Shown one piece after another: positions 27,611 through 34,755 of a stretch of DNA of 64,000 nt (positions are counted from its first letter, which is position 1; each line of letters opens with the position of its first letter). The stretch is from Nocardioides sp. JQ2195 (GTDB taxonomy: Bacteria > Actinomycetota > Actinomycetes > Propionibacteriales > Nocardioidaceae), in the NCBI RefSeq assembly GCF_012272695.1, contig NZ_CP050902.1:1488001-1552000 (forward strand). Reading direction: 5' to 3'. The notes beneath the pieces were generated by a model. That model was not told the DNA's origin. It made no database searches and was given only the letters and a program-made list of their open reading frames with translations. The translations under genes and the position numbers were made by a program.

Positions 27611-28426
27611 TCATTTGTCCTGTCTCGGCACCAGCTCGGCCACGAAGATCGCGGTTCCGGGCGTGATCAGCCCCCGCGTTCGTGACCAGCCACCCCAGAC
27701 CCGGTCGTGGTCCTCGGGCCACTCCGGCTCCGCGATGTCGTGGAGCACGAACCCGTGCGTGGCCAGCAGCCGCACCCAGTCGCCGATGGTCCTGTGGTGC
27801 TCGACGTAGTTGACCATCCCGGTGGCGTCGTCGACCTCGACGTACGGCGTCCGGTCCCAGTAGGACTGGTTGGCGACCAGGCCCGCCTCGCTGGGATCGT
27901 CCTGGAACATCCAGCGGGTCGGATGGGTGACGGAGAACGCGAAGCGACCGCCGCAGCGCAGCACTCGGGCGGTCTCGCGCACGGCCCGGGCCGCGTCGGC
28001 GACGAACTGAAGCGCGCCGAAGGAGCAGAAGACGATGTCGAAGGAGTCGCTGCGGAACGGCACCTGGGTCGCGGTCGCGCACACGGAGGGCACCGGGACG
28101 CCGGTCTCGCCGTCGATGCGCCTGGCGTGCTGCAGCTGACGCATCGACAGGTCCAGCCCGATCGCGCGGCCGCCCTGGCTGTTGACCCAGCGGGAACACT
28201 GCCCAGCGCCCGATCCGAGCTCGAGGACGTCCTTGTCGCGAACGTCGCCGAGCAGCTGCAGGTCCGACTCCGACTGGCCCTCGGGGCCCCACACGAAACC
28301 CGCGTCGCCGAGGAAGGCGCCGTGCGTGGACTGGTACTCGTCGGCGTAGCGGTCCCAATCTGCTCGATTGGCACGACGGGAGTCATCCTCGCCCACCGGG
28401 ACCCGCAGGGCACGCATGCTGCTCAC
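27611..28426 (-). CDS. SAM-dependent class I methyltransferase
   Basis: A 271-residue cytoplasmic methyltransferase. KDVLELGSGAGQCSRWV (about residues 65-81) is the SAM-binding loop, AIGLDLSMRQL the strand-2 acidic residue, FDIVFCSFGALQFV motif IV, and ARVLRCGGRFAFSV the post-motif. The first 60 residues include an aromatic-rich region (RYADEYQSTHGAFLG), as in small-molecule methyltransferases. The substrate is unknown. Start GTG 28426 is favoured over the nearby ATG because TACTGT ends 6 bases upstream of it. It may be independent of the glycan cluster. Confidence 0.85.
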   Translation of the reverse strand: MSSMRALRVPVGEDDSRRANRADWDRYADEYQSTHGAFLGDAGFVWGPEGQSESDLQLLGDVRDKDVLELGSGAGQCSRWVNSQGGRAIGLDLSMRQLQHARRIDGETGVPVPSVCATATQVPFRSDSFDIVFCSFGALQFVADAARAVRETARVLRCGGRFAFSVTHPTRWMFQDDPSEAGLVANQSYWDRTPYVEVDDATGMVNYVEHHRTIGDWVRLLATHGFVLHDIAEPEWPEDHDRVWGGWSRTRGLITPGTAIFVAELVPRQDK

Positions 28427-28432
28427 CCCAGA

Positions 28433-28438
28433 ACAGTA
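28433..28438 (-). promoter_or_regulatory. -10 box of methyltransferase gene (leaderless)
   Basis: TACTGT on the - strand ends 6 bases before the GTG at 28426. Confidence 0.45.
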
Positions 28439-28443
28439 GATGA

Positions 28444-28478
28444 CGAAGGGGCGCCGGGATCGACCCGGCGCCCCTTCG
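28444..28478 (-). terminator. Terminator of the TSP3-repeat gene
   Basis: A perfect 15-bp stem (28444-28458 and 28464-28478) with loop ATCGA follows the stop codon at 28513 by 34 bases. Confidence 0.75.
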
Positions 28479-28512
28479 GACCGTTCAACGATGCTGCGCG
28501 GTCAGTGGCCGA

Positions 28513-31362
28513 TCACAGCTTCGGGTTACTCGGACCGGACCGAGCGTCGCTCGGGTCGGCCTTCTTCTTGACCTCCTTGCCGTCCGAGACCCGACCGAAG
28601 TCGGTGTCCCAGTTGACGGGGTCGGACTTGTGGCGGTCGTGGCGCTTGTTCTTCGAACCGGTGCGCTCCTGGTTGTCCCTCAGACCGTCCTTGTCCGTGT
28701 CCTTCTTGGTCGGGTCACTCTTGACCTTGCCGATGCGGTAGCCCTTGATCGGCTCGCCTCGCTTGGAGGTGACCACCCGCTGCTTGATCTTGTAGCCCTT
28801 GACCTCCTTGCCGTCGTTGATGCCGTCGGCGTCGGTGTCCTTCTTGAGCGGGTTGGTCTGCACCTTGCCGATCCGCTTCGTCCTGCCCTGCATGCGGACC
28901 TTCTGCTTGATCTTGATGCCCTTGACCTCGGCTCCGTCCTTCAACTTGTCGTTGTCGGTGTCGGCGTCGTTCGGGTCGGTCGCGTGGCTCGCCTCGACGT
29001 TGTCGGCCAGGCCGTCGTTGTCGGTGTCGGCCTCGGTCGGGTCGGTGGGCATGCCGTCGAAGGCATTCTCCGTCCCGGCAACTTCGGCGCCGTCCGTGAT
29101 GGTGTCGCCATCGGTGTCCGGGTCCAGCGGGTCGGTGCCGTGGTTGTTGACCTCGGCGCCGTCCTCGAGGCCGTCGCCGTCCGTGTCGGCGTTGTTGGGG
29201 TCGGTGCCGTTGGCAACCTCACCGGCATCCGTCAGGCCGTCGTTGTCGGTGTCCGGCAGCAGCGGATCGGTCGGCTCGCCGTCGTACGGGTTGCCGTCGC
29301 CGGAGACCTCGTCACCGTCGTTGATGGTGTCACCGTCGGTGTCGGCGAGCTCCGGGTCAGTGCCCAGCTCTTCTTCCTTGGGATCGGTGAGGCCGTCGCC
29401 GTCGGTGTCGGCCAGGTCGTCGGTGCCGTCGAGCGGGTCGGTGCCGTCGGTGTTGACCTCGTCGCCGTCCGTGCGTCCGCCGTCGTCGGTGTCGGTGTCG
29501 TTGGGGTCGGTGGCGTTGGTGTTCTCCTCGGCGTCGGTCAGGCCGTCGCCGTCGGTGTCGGCCTCGAGCGGGTTGGTCGGAGCGCCGTCGTAGGCGTTGC
29601 CGTCGCCGGAGACCTCGTCACCGTCGTTGATGGTGTCACCGTCGGTGTCGGGGTCGAGCGGGTCGGTGCCGGCGTCTGCTTCCTCGCCGTTGGTGAGGCC
29701 GTCGCCGTCGGGGTCGGCGGTGAGGTCGTCATCGCCGTCGAGGGGGTTGGTGCCGTCGGTGTTGACCTCGGTGCCGTCGTTGACGCCGCCGTCGTCGGTG
29801 TCGGTGTCGTTGGGGTCGGTGGCGTTGGTGTTCTCCTCGGCGTCGGTCAGGCCGTCGCCGTCGGTGTCGGCCTCGAGCGGGTTCGTCGGATCGCCGGCGT
29901 AGGCGTTGCCGTCGCCGGAGACCTCGTCACCGTCGTTGATGGTGTCACCGTCGGTGTCGGGGTCGAGCGGGTCGGTGCCGGCGTCTGCTTCCTCGCCGTT
30001 GGTGAGGCCGTCGCCGTCGGGGTCGGCGGTGAGGTCGTCATCGCCGTCGAGGGGGTTGGTGCCGTCGGTGTTGACCTCGGTGCCGTCGTTGACGCCGCCG
30101 TCGTCGGTGTCGGTGTCGTTGGGGTCGGTGGCGTTGGTGTTCTCCTCGGCGTCGGTCAGGCCGTCGCCGTCGGTGTCGGCCTCGAGCGGGTTCGTCGGAT
30201 CGCCGTCGTAGGCGTTGCCGTTGCCGGAGACCTCGTCACCGTCGTTGATGGTGTCACCGTCGGTGTCGGGGTCGAGCGGGTCGGTGCCGGCGTCTGCTTC
30301 CTCGCCGTTGGTGAGGCCGTCGCCGTCGGGGTCCGCGTTCGGGTCGACCGGGCACTCGACCCCGCCGGAGGGCGCGGTCGCCGTCACGTGCAGCGGTACC
30401 AGGCTCAGGTCGACGTCGGCGACAGGCGGCGTCAACGGTGTCGACAGCACCTCGAGCTGGATCCGGAGCAGGGACTGGAGGTCAGCCTCACCGGTGGCCC
30501 CGTCCGAGTCGTCGGTTGGCGAGAAGCCGGTGATGTGAAGGTCGACCAGCGGCAGGAGCGGAAGCGGGACGTCAACGGCCTGGCCGTTGAGCGGAATCGG
30601 GATGTCGGTGCTGCCGACGTGGACGACGATCGTCGGGGGGTCCTGGAAGCCGGCGGTCCCGGTCGTGCCGTCGGAGTCCGCGGTGACCGTCACCGGTGAC
30701 GTGACCTCGACCTGGACCTGGCCGCCGAGCAGCTGGATGTCGCCGACCGTCGCCTGGACGGTCGAGACCACGTCGGAGGCGCCGTCGGCGTCGTCGTCGA
30801 CGAGTGCGGTGGTCGACTGGACGCTCGAGGCCCCGACCTCCACCAGGTTGCCGAGTCCCGAGACGCCGAGCACCGTCAGCCCGGCGAGGTCGGTCTTGGC
30901 GTCGGAGAGCACCCGCTGACCATCAGCCTCGGGGATGCAGGTGTCGGCGTCGACGTAGCTCGCCTCGGTGTCTCCGGTGATGACGCCGAGGCTCGCGACC
31001 GGAGCAAGGTTGAGCGGGATGAGCGGGGCGGCTGCAGGGTCGGACGACGGCGGCGCCGTGCTGGTCTGGGCGTCGACCGTGATCGGGAAGCCCGCAACTG
31101 CGAGCTCCGCGTTCTTGGACACGGCTGTCGCGTTGTCGCTCGCGGCGGTGCTGTCGACCGTCGCCTGGGCGTGGCCGACGGTCAGGCCGGCAAGGTCGCC
31201 GTCGAGCAGCTTCGCCGAGAGGGTGGCCACGTCGGCGTGCGCGTCGGCGGTGTAGGGCGCGGGCAGCGGGTCAGCATGAGCTGCTGGCTGCACCGCCAAG
31301 AGGGAGTAGAGCGATGCCGTCGACAGCGAGACGATCGCTGCGACGTGTGGACGGATGCGCAT
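28513..31362 (-). CDS. Secreted thrombospondin type-3 repeat (calcium-binding) protein
   Basis: A 949-residue extracellular protein. The signal peptide ends at about residue 30 (QPAAHA). Residues 31-340 form a Thr/Ala/Val-rich beta domain of unknown family. From about 345 to 870 the chain is a string of Asp-rich units (DPDGDGLTNGEE, DTDGDTINDGDE, DTDDGG) like thrombospondin type-3 or dockerin-like calcium loops. Two full copies and one partial copy of a 103-residue block are almost identical. The last 80 residues are Lys/Arg-rich and carry no LPXTG anchor. AGGAG lies 8 bases before ATG 31362; the open frame to 31722 lacks a signal peptide. Likely a surface or matrix protein that stiffens with calcium; the function is inferred only. 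Confidence 0.88.
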   Translation of the reverse strand: MRIRPHVAAIVSLSTASLYSLLAVQPAAHADPLPAPYTADAHADVATLSAKLLDGDLAGLTVGHAQATVDSTAASDNATAVSKNAELAVAGFPITVDAQTSTAPPSSDPAAAPLIPLNLAPVASLGVITGDTEASYVDADTCIPEADGQRVLSDAKTDLAGLTVLGVSGLGNLVEVGASSVQSTTALVDDDADGASDVVSTVQATVGDIQLLGGQVQVEVTSPVTVTADSDGTTGTAGFQDPPTIVVHVGSTDIPIPLNGQAVDVPLPLLPLVDLHITGFSPTDDSDGATGEADLQSLLRIQLEVLSTPLTPPVADVDLSLVPLHVTATAPSGGVECPVDPNADPDGDGLTNGEEADAGTDPLDPDTDGDTINDGDEVSGNGNAYDGDPTNPLEADTDGDGLTDAEENTNATDPNDTDTDDGGVNDGTEVNTDGTNPLDGDDDLTADPDGDGLTNGEEADAGTDPLDPDTDGDTINDGDEVSGDGNAYAGDPTNPLEADTDGDGLTDAEENTNATDPNDTDTDDGGVNDGTEVNTDGTNPLDGDDDLTADPDGDGLTNGEEADAGTDPLDPDTDGDTINDGDEVSGDGNAYDGAPTNPLEADTDGDGLTDAEENTNATDPNDTDTDDGGRTDGDEVNTDGTDPLDGTDDLADTDGDGLTDPKEEELGTDPELADTDGDTINDGDEVSGDGNPYDGEPTDPLLPDTDNDGLTDAGEVANGTDPNNADTDGDGLEDGAEVNNHGTDPLDPDTDGDTITDGAEVAGTENAFDGMPTDPTEADTDNDGLADNVEASHATDPNDADTDNDKLKDGAEVKGIKIKQKVRMQGRTKRIGKVQTNPLKKDTDADGINDGKEVKGYKIKQRVVTSKRGEPIKGYRIGKVKSDPTKKDTDKDGLRDNQERTGSKNKRHDRHKSDPVNWDTDFGRVSDGKEVKKKADPSDARSGPSNPKL
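29405..30331 (-). repeat. Tandem 309-bp coding repeats
   Basis: Blocks with a 309-bp period are nearly identical at the DNA level; for example 29597-29905 and 29906-30214 differ at only a few bases. A third copy is partly diverged, and a fourth, weaker copy lies below 29405. The period keeps the reading frame (103 codons), so unit gain or loss would not break the protein. Confidence 0.9.
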
Positions 31363-31540
31363 GAGTGGACTCCTGGGACCCTGAGAGTGGAGGGGGAGTG
31401 AGTGAACGGAAACTTGAGGTCTCCATCCCGTCTCCCGGATGGTAGGAGCGTCGGGGCCGTCCTGTACCCAGAATTGGTGAATTGGTGGAGTTCTCCGGCG
31501 GTGGTGCTGCCCAGGCGATGTCGCGGTCGGGGGAGCCCGG

Positions 31541-31571
31541 TTGGACGTGGCCACCCGCGGGCACGTAATCT
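31541..31571 (+). promoter_or_regulatory. Promoter of rpsA
   Basis: TTGGAC (31541-31546) and TAATCT (31566-31571) are spaced 19 bp apart, giving a leader of about 165 nt. The 383-bp gap between the TSP3 gene and rpsA holds no gene. Confidence 0.5.
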
Positions 31572-31745
31572 TTAGGTTGCGCCTCAAGTCTGCCTGCGTC
31601 CCGGACGGAGTGGACCTTGGCTCGCTATCAGGCCGACGGGCCGCCCGGAATGTGCAGGGTGGCCGTGGGCCGTGCTTGATCGGTAGTGAAGACGGACCTG
31701 TCGCGTGCCCGCACGACCCCATCCATCCAAGGAATCACTTCCCTT

Positions 31746-33257
31746 ATGACGAGCACCATCTCCACTCTTCCCGACAGTTTCGATCCCGCTGGGGACGCGC
31801 CCCAGGTTGCGGTCAACGACATCGGTTCCGAAGAGGACTTCCTCGCGGCCATCGACGCGACCATCAAGTACTTCAACGACGGAGACATCGTCGCCGGCAC
31901 CATCGTCAAGGTGGACCGCGACGAGGTCCTGCTCGACATCGGCTACAAGACCGAGGGTGTCATTCCCTCCCGTGAGCTTTCCATCAAGCACGATGTCGAC
32001 CCGTCCGAGGTCGTCGCCGTCGGCGATGAGGTCGAGGCCCTGGTCCTCCAGAAGGAGGACAAGGAAGGCCGCCTGATCCTGTCCAAGAAGCGCGCCCAGT
32101 ACGAACGTGCCTGGGGCACCATCGAGCAGGTCAAGGAAGAGGACGGCGTCGTCGAAGGCACCGTCATCGAGGTCGTCAAGGGTGGACTCATCCTCGACAT
32201 CGGCCTGCGCGGCTTCCTGCCCGCCTCGCTCGTCGAGATGCGTCGCGTCCGCGACCTGCAGCCCTATGTCGGCCAGACCCTCGAGGCCAAGATCATCGAG
32301 CTCGACAAGAACCGCAACAACGTGGTCCTGTCGCGTCGTGCGTGGCTCGAGCAGACCCAGTCCGAGGTGCGCCAGGGCTTCCTGACGCAGCTGCAGAAGG
32401 GTCAGATCCGCAAGGGCGTCGTCTCCTCGATCGTCAACTTCGGTGCGTTCGTGGACCTCGGCGGCGTCGATGGACTGGTCCACGTGTCCGAGCTGTCCTG
32501 GAAGCACATCGACCACCCGTCCGAGGTCGTCACCGTGGGCGACGAGGTCACCGTCGAGGTGCTCGACGTGGACATGGACCGCGAGCGCGTCTCCCTGTCG
32601 CTCAAGGCCACGCAGGAAGACCCGTGGCAGCACTTCGCCCGGACCCACCAGATCGGCCAGATCGTGCCCGGCAAGGTCACCAAGCTGGTTCCGTTCGGTT
32701 CCTTCGTCCGCGTCGAAGAGGGCATCGAGGGCCTGGTCCACATCTCCGAGCTGGCCGAGCGCCACGTGGAGATCCCCGAGCAGGTCGTCCAGGTCAACGA
32801 CGACGTCATGGTCAAGATCATCGACATCGACCTCGAGCGTCGCCGCATCTCGCTGTCCCTCAAGCAGGCCAACGAGACCGCGACGGCCTCCGAGGCCGAA
32901 GAGTTCGACCCGACGCTCTACGGCATGGAAGCCACCTACGACGAGCAGGGCAACTACATCTACCCCGAGGGCTTCGACCCGGAGACGGGCGAGTGGCTCG
33001 ACGGCTTCGACGAGCAGCGCGCGAAGTGGGAAGAGCAGTACGCCAAGGCTCACGCCCGCTGGGAGGCCCACGTCAAGCAGCAGGCCGACGCCAAGGTCGC
33101 CGAGGCCGAGGCTGGCGAGGCCACGTCGTACTCCTCCGGCGGCACCGAGACGTCCTCATCGTCCGCTGCCCCCGAGGCGGCCGAGACTGGCGGCTCGCTG
33201 GCTTCCGACGAGGCGCTCCAGGCGCTTCGCGAGAAGCTCACCGGCGGCGGTGCCTGA
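31746..33257 (+). CDS. rpsA: 30S ribosomal protein S1
   Basis: An mRNA-binding ribosomal protein, 503 residues, with the four S1 domains typical of actinobacteria at about 40-105, 125-190, 205-275 and 290-360. Domain starts are visible as GDIVAGTIVKVDRDEVLLDI, then GVVEGTVIEVVKGGLILDI, KGVVSSIVNFGAFVDLGGVD and PGKVTKLVPFGSFVRVEEG. An acidic, low-complexity tail follows. The ATG 31746 start (MTSTISTLPDSF) fits the family; an in-frame GTG at 31686 would add 20 unsupported residues. AAGGA lies about 12 bases upstream. Two hairpins follow the gene. Confidence 0.96.
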   Translation: MTSTISTLPDSFDPAGDAPQVAVNDIGSEEDFLAAIDATIKYFNDGDIVAGTIVKVDRDEVLLDIGYKTEGVIPSRELSIKHDVDPSEVVAVGDEVEALVLQKEDKEGRLILSKKRAQYERAWGTIEQVKEEDGVVEGTVIEVVKGGLILDIGLRGFLPASLVEMRRVRDLQPYVGQTLEAKIIELDKNRNNVVLSRRAWLEQTQSEVRQGFLTQLQKGQIRKGVVSSIVNFGAFVDLGGVDGLVHVSELSWKHIDHPSEVVTVGDEVTVEVLDVDMDRERVSLSLKATQEDPWQHFARTHQIGQIVPGKVTKLVPFGSFVRVEEGIEGLVHISELAERHVEIPEQVVQVNDDVMVKIIDIDLERRRISLSLKQANETATASEAEEFDPTLYGMEATYDEQGNYIYPEGFDPETGEWLDGFDEQRAKWEEQYAKAHARWEAHVKQQADAKVAEAEAGEATSYSSGGTETSSSSAAPEAAETGGSLASDEALQALREKLTGGGA

Positions 33258-33270
33258 GCACCACGCATCA

Positions 33271-33344
33271 GCTCAGGCGCTGAGCGCCTGAGTGCAGGAC
33301 ACGCCCGACGGGCCCGGACACCAGCTGGTGTCCGGGCCCGTCGG
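33271..33344 (+). terminator. Double hairpin terminator of rpsA
   Basis: A short 10-bp stem near 33271-33292 is followed by a perfect 40-bp palindrome (33305-33324 and 33325-33344). The second is a strong terminator candidate. Confidence 0.75.
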
Positions 33345-33380
33345 CCGTTGTGGGTGGACCTGGAGCGTCGGCCCCGTTGC

Positions 33381-33542
33381 TCAGGACAGAAAGGCGTGAC
33401 GCTCGAAGGCATCGGCGTGGTGGCTGCGGGGCGGGTTCCTCGGGGCCCGGTGGCCGAACCCGTCATTGTGGATGAGTGCCGCCAGGTAGGCGAGGTATCC
33501 GAGTGTGGCCAGGGCCAGGATGAGTGCGAAGGTGATGTTCAT
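33381..33542 (-). CDS. Small single-span membrane protein
   Basis: A 53-residue protein: one hydrophobic helix (ITFALILALATLGYLAYLAA, residues 3-22), then a polar tail rich in His, Arg and Pro (HNDGFGHRAPRNPPRSHHAD). GGAGAA lies about 12 bases before the ATG. It diverges from the GlxA-type regulator across 93 bp containing a palindromic operator, so the two may be co-controlled. I do not recognise a family. Confidence 0.6.
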   Translation of the reverse strand: MNITFALILALATLGYLAYLAALIHNDGFGHRAPRNPPRSHHADAFERHAFLS

Positions 33543-33629
33543 GGCAGATATTCTTCTCCGTGAAAGATCCTGCCACGAGTGGCAGTGATGCCATGTTTGC
33601 TTGATTTCCTGCCACTTGGGGTGCACAGT
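33541..33629. promoter_or_regulatory. Operator and promoter region of the GlxA-type regulator
   Basis: A perfect palindrome CTGCCAC-GA-GTGGCAG (33570-33585) is accompanied by a half site CTGCCAC (33609-33615) and a reverse half site TGGCAG at 33542-33547. CACAGT (33624-33629) ends 6 bases before the GTG of the regulator. The half-site spacing suggests binding by the AraC-type protein itself. Confidence 0.55.
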
Positions 33630-33635
33630 GGATGC

Positions 33636-34589
33636 GTGCACAAGGTTGTCGTGGTCGTCCAGGAAGGTGCCGAGCCGTTCGGTCTCGGCGCGATGTGCGA
33701 GGTGTGGGCTGAGCCCTACCATCCCGAGGACGACAATCCTGTCTTCGACTTCCACGTCGTCACCCCGCGCCCGGGCCGGGTGTCGGGAGCCTCGGGGTTC
33801 GACCTCCACGTCGACGAGGGCCTCGAGGTGGCCGAGGACGCGGACCTCATCTGTGTCGCCCCTCGACGAGACTTCCTGGCGCCGTCGCCCGAGGTGGCCG
33901 ACCTGATCAGTCGGGCCCACGCCCGCGGCGCCTTCATCTTCGCGCACTGCACCGCCGCGTTCGTGCTGGGTGAGGCGGGTCTGCTCGACGGAAGGCGGTG
34001 CACGACTCACTGGCGTCACGTCCCCGAGCTGGTCGCGAAGTTCCCCGAGGCTGATGTCGACCCGGACGTGCTCTACGTCCAGGACGGGAACATCGTCACC
34101 GGGGCAGGGTCAGCGGCTGGCCTCGACGCTGCGCTGCACCTGATGCGCCAGCAGTTCGGAGCCAAGGTGGCGGCCAGTGCTGCCCGCCGCATGGTGGTCC
34201 CGCCGCACCGTGACGGCGGACAGGCGCAGTTCATCGCCCGGGCCGTGCCGGACTGTGCTGCCGAGACGCTGGGGCCACTGCTGACCTGGATCCTGGAGAA
34301 CCTGGCCGAGGACCTGGGAGTCGAGGCGTTGGCCAGGCACAGTCACATGTCTCCGCGCACCTTCGCGCGCCGCTTCCGCGACGAGACCGGCACGACCCCA
34401 CACGCGTGGGTGACCGCGCAGCGCGTGGTCGCGGCCGAGGAGCTGCTCGAGCAGACCGACCACCCCGTCGACTGGATCGCGGCCGAGGTGGGCTTCGGGA
34501 ACGCCGCCACGCTGCGCCACCACTTCATCCGCTCGCGCGGAGTCAATCCACAGCAGTACCGACGGGTCTTCAACTCGGCGACCGCTTGA
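33636..34589 (+). CDS. GlxA family AraC-type transcriptional regulator
   Basis: A 317-residue regulator. Residues 1-170 form a DJ-1/PfpI-like domain (KVVVVVQEGAEPFGLGAMCE) with the nucleophile-elbow region FIFAHCTAAFVLGEAGLL, including a Cys, and CTTHWRH. Residues 215-317 are an AraC DNA-binding domain: LARHSHMSPRTFARRFRDET is the first helix-turn-helix, and the second includes WIAAEVGFGNAATLRHHF. The ligand is unknown. I chose GTG 33636 because the fold begins there and a -10-like box sits 6 bases upstream; the frame to 33579 would run through the operator. It diverges from the 53-residue membrane protein. Confidence 0.9.
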   Translation: MHKVVVVVQEGAEPFGLGAMCEVWAEPYHPEDDNPVFDFHVVTPRPGRVSGASGFDLHVDEGLEVAEDADLICVAPRRDFLAPSPEVADLISRAHARGAFIFAHCTAAFVLGEAGLLDGRRCTTHWRHVPELVAKFPEADVDPDVLYVQDGNIVTGAGSAAGLDAALHLMRQQFGAKVAASAARRMVVPPHRDGGQAQFIARAVPDCAAETLGPLLTWILENLAEDLGVEALARHSHMSPRTFARRFRDETGTTPHAWVTAQRVVAAEELLEQTDHPVDWIAAEVGFGNAATLRHHFIRSRGVNPQQYRRVFNSATA

Positions 34590-34682
34590 GGCCAGCGGCC
34601 AGGTCGAGACGGTGGACCTTGCCGGTCAGGGTGGGGGGAGGACCTCGAGGAAGTGGTACTCCTCCGGGCGCCTGGGTGCCAT
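34570..34682 (-). pseudogene. Frameshifted C-terminal remnant of an acyl-CoA synthetase-like gene
   Basis: On the - strand, ATG 34682 gives MAPRRPEEYHFLEVLP, and after a one-base slip in a C run the frame continues PTLTGKVHRLDLAAGLKR to TGA at 34570. EEYHFLEVLPxTLTGK resembles the last segment of AMP-forming acyl/aryl-CoA ligases, where the Lys is catalytic. No upstream part of such a gene exists here. The remnant is only about 37 codons and overlaps the end of the GlxA gene, so it could be chance. Confidence 0.35.
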
Positions 34683-34755
34683 GTGTTCATCCTCGCAGGG
34701 TGATCAGGTGCCTCGCGTGCGCGCCCGGGAACTGGATTGAGGCAAGGTGTTCCCC

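Noticed and set aside
29405..30331. Possible CRISPR array
   Set aside because: The repeat period is 309 bp, with no short spacers, and it is coding.
28630..30699. 689-codon Val/Gly-rich open frame on + opposite the TSP3 gene
   Set aside because: It is the mirror of the Asp-rich repeats; the repeats explain the long frame. The - frame has a signal peptide and ribosome site.
31363..31722. N-terminal extension of the TSP3 protein to 31722
   Set aside because: The extension is Pro/Arg-rich and would run through the rpsA promoter; ATG 31362 gives a proper signal peptide and ribosome site.
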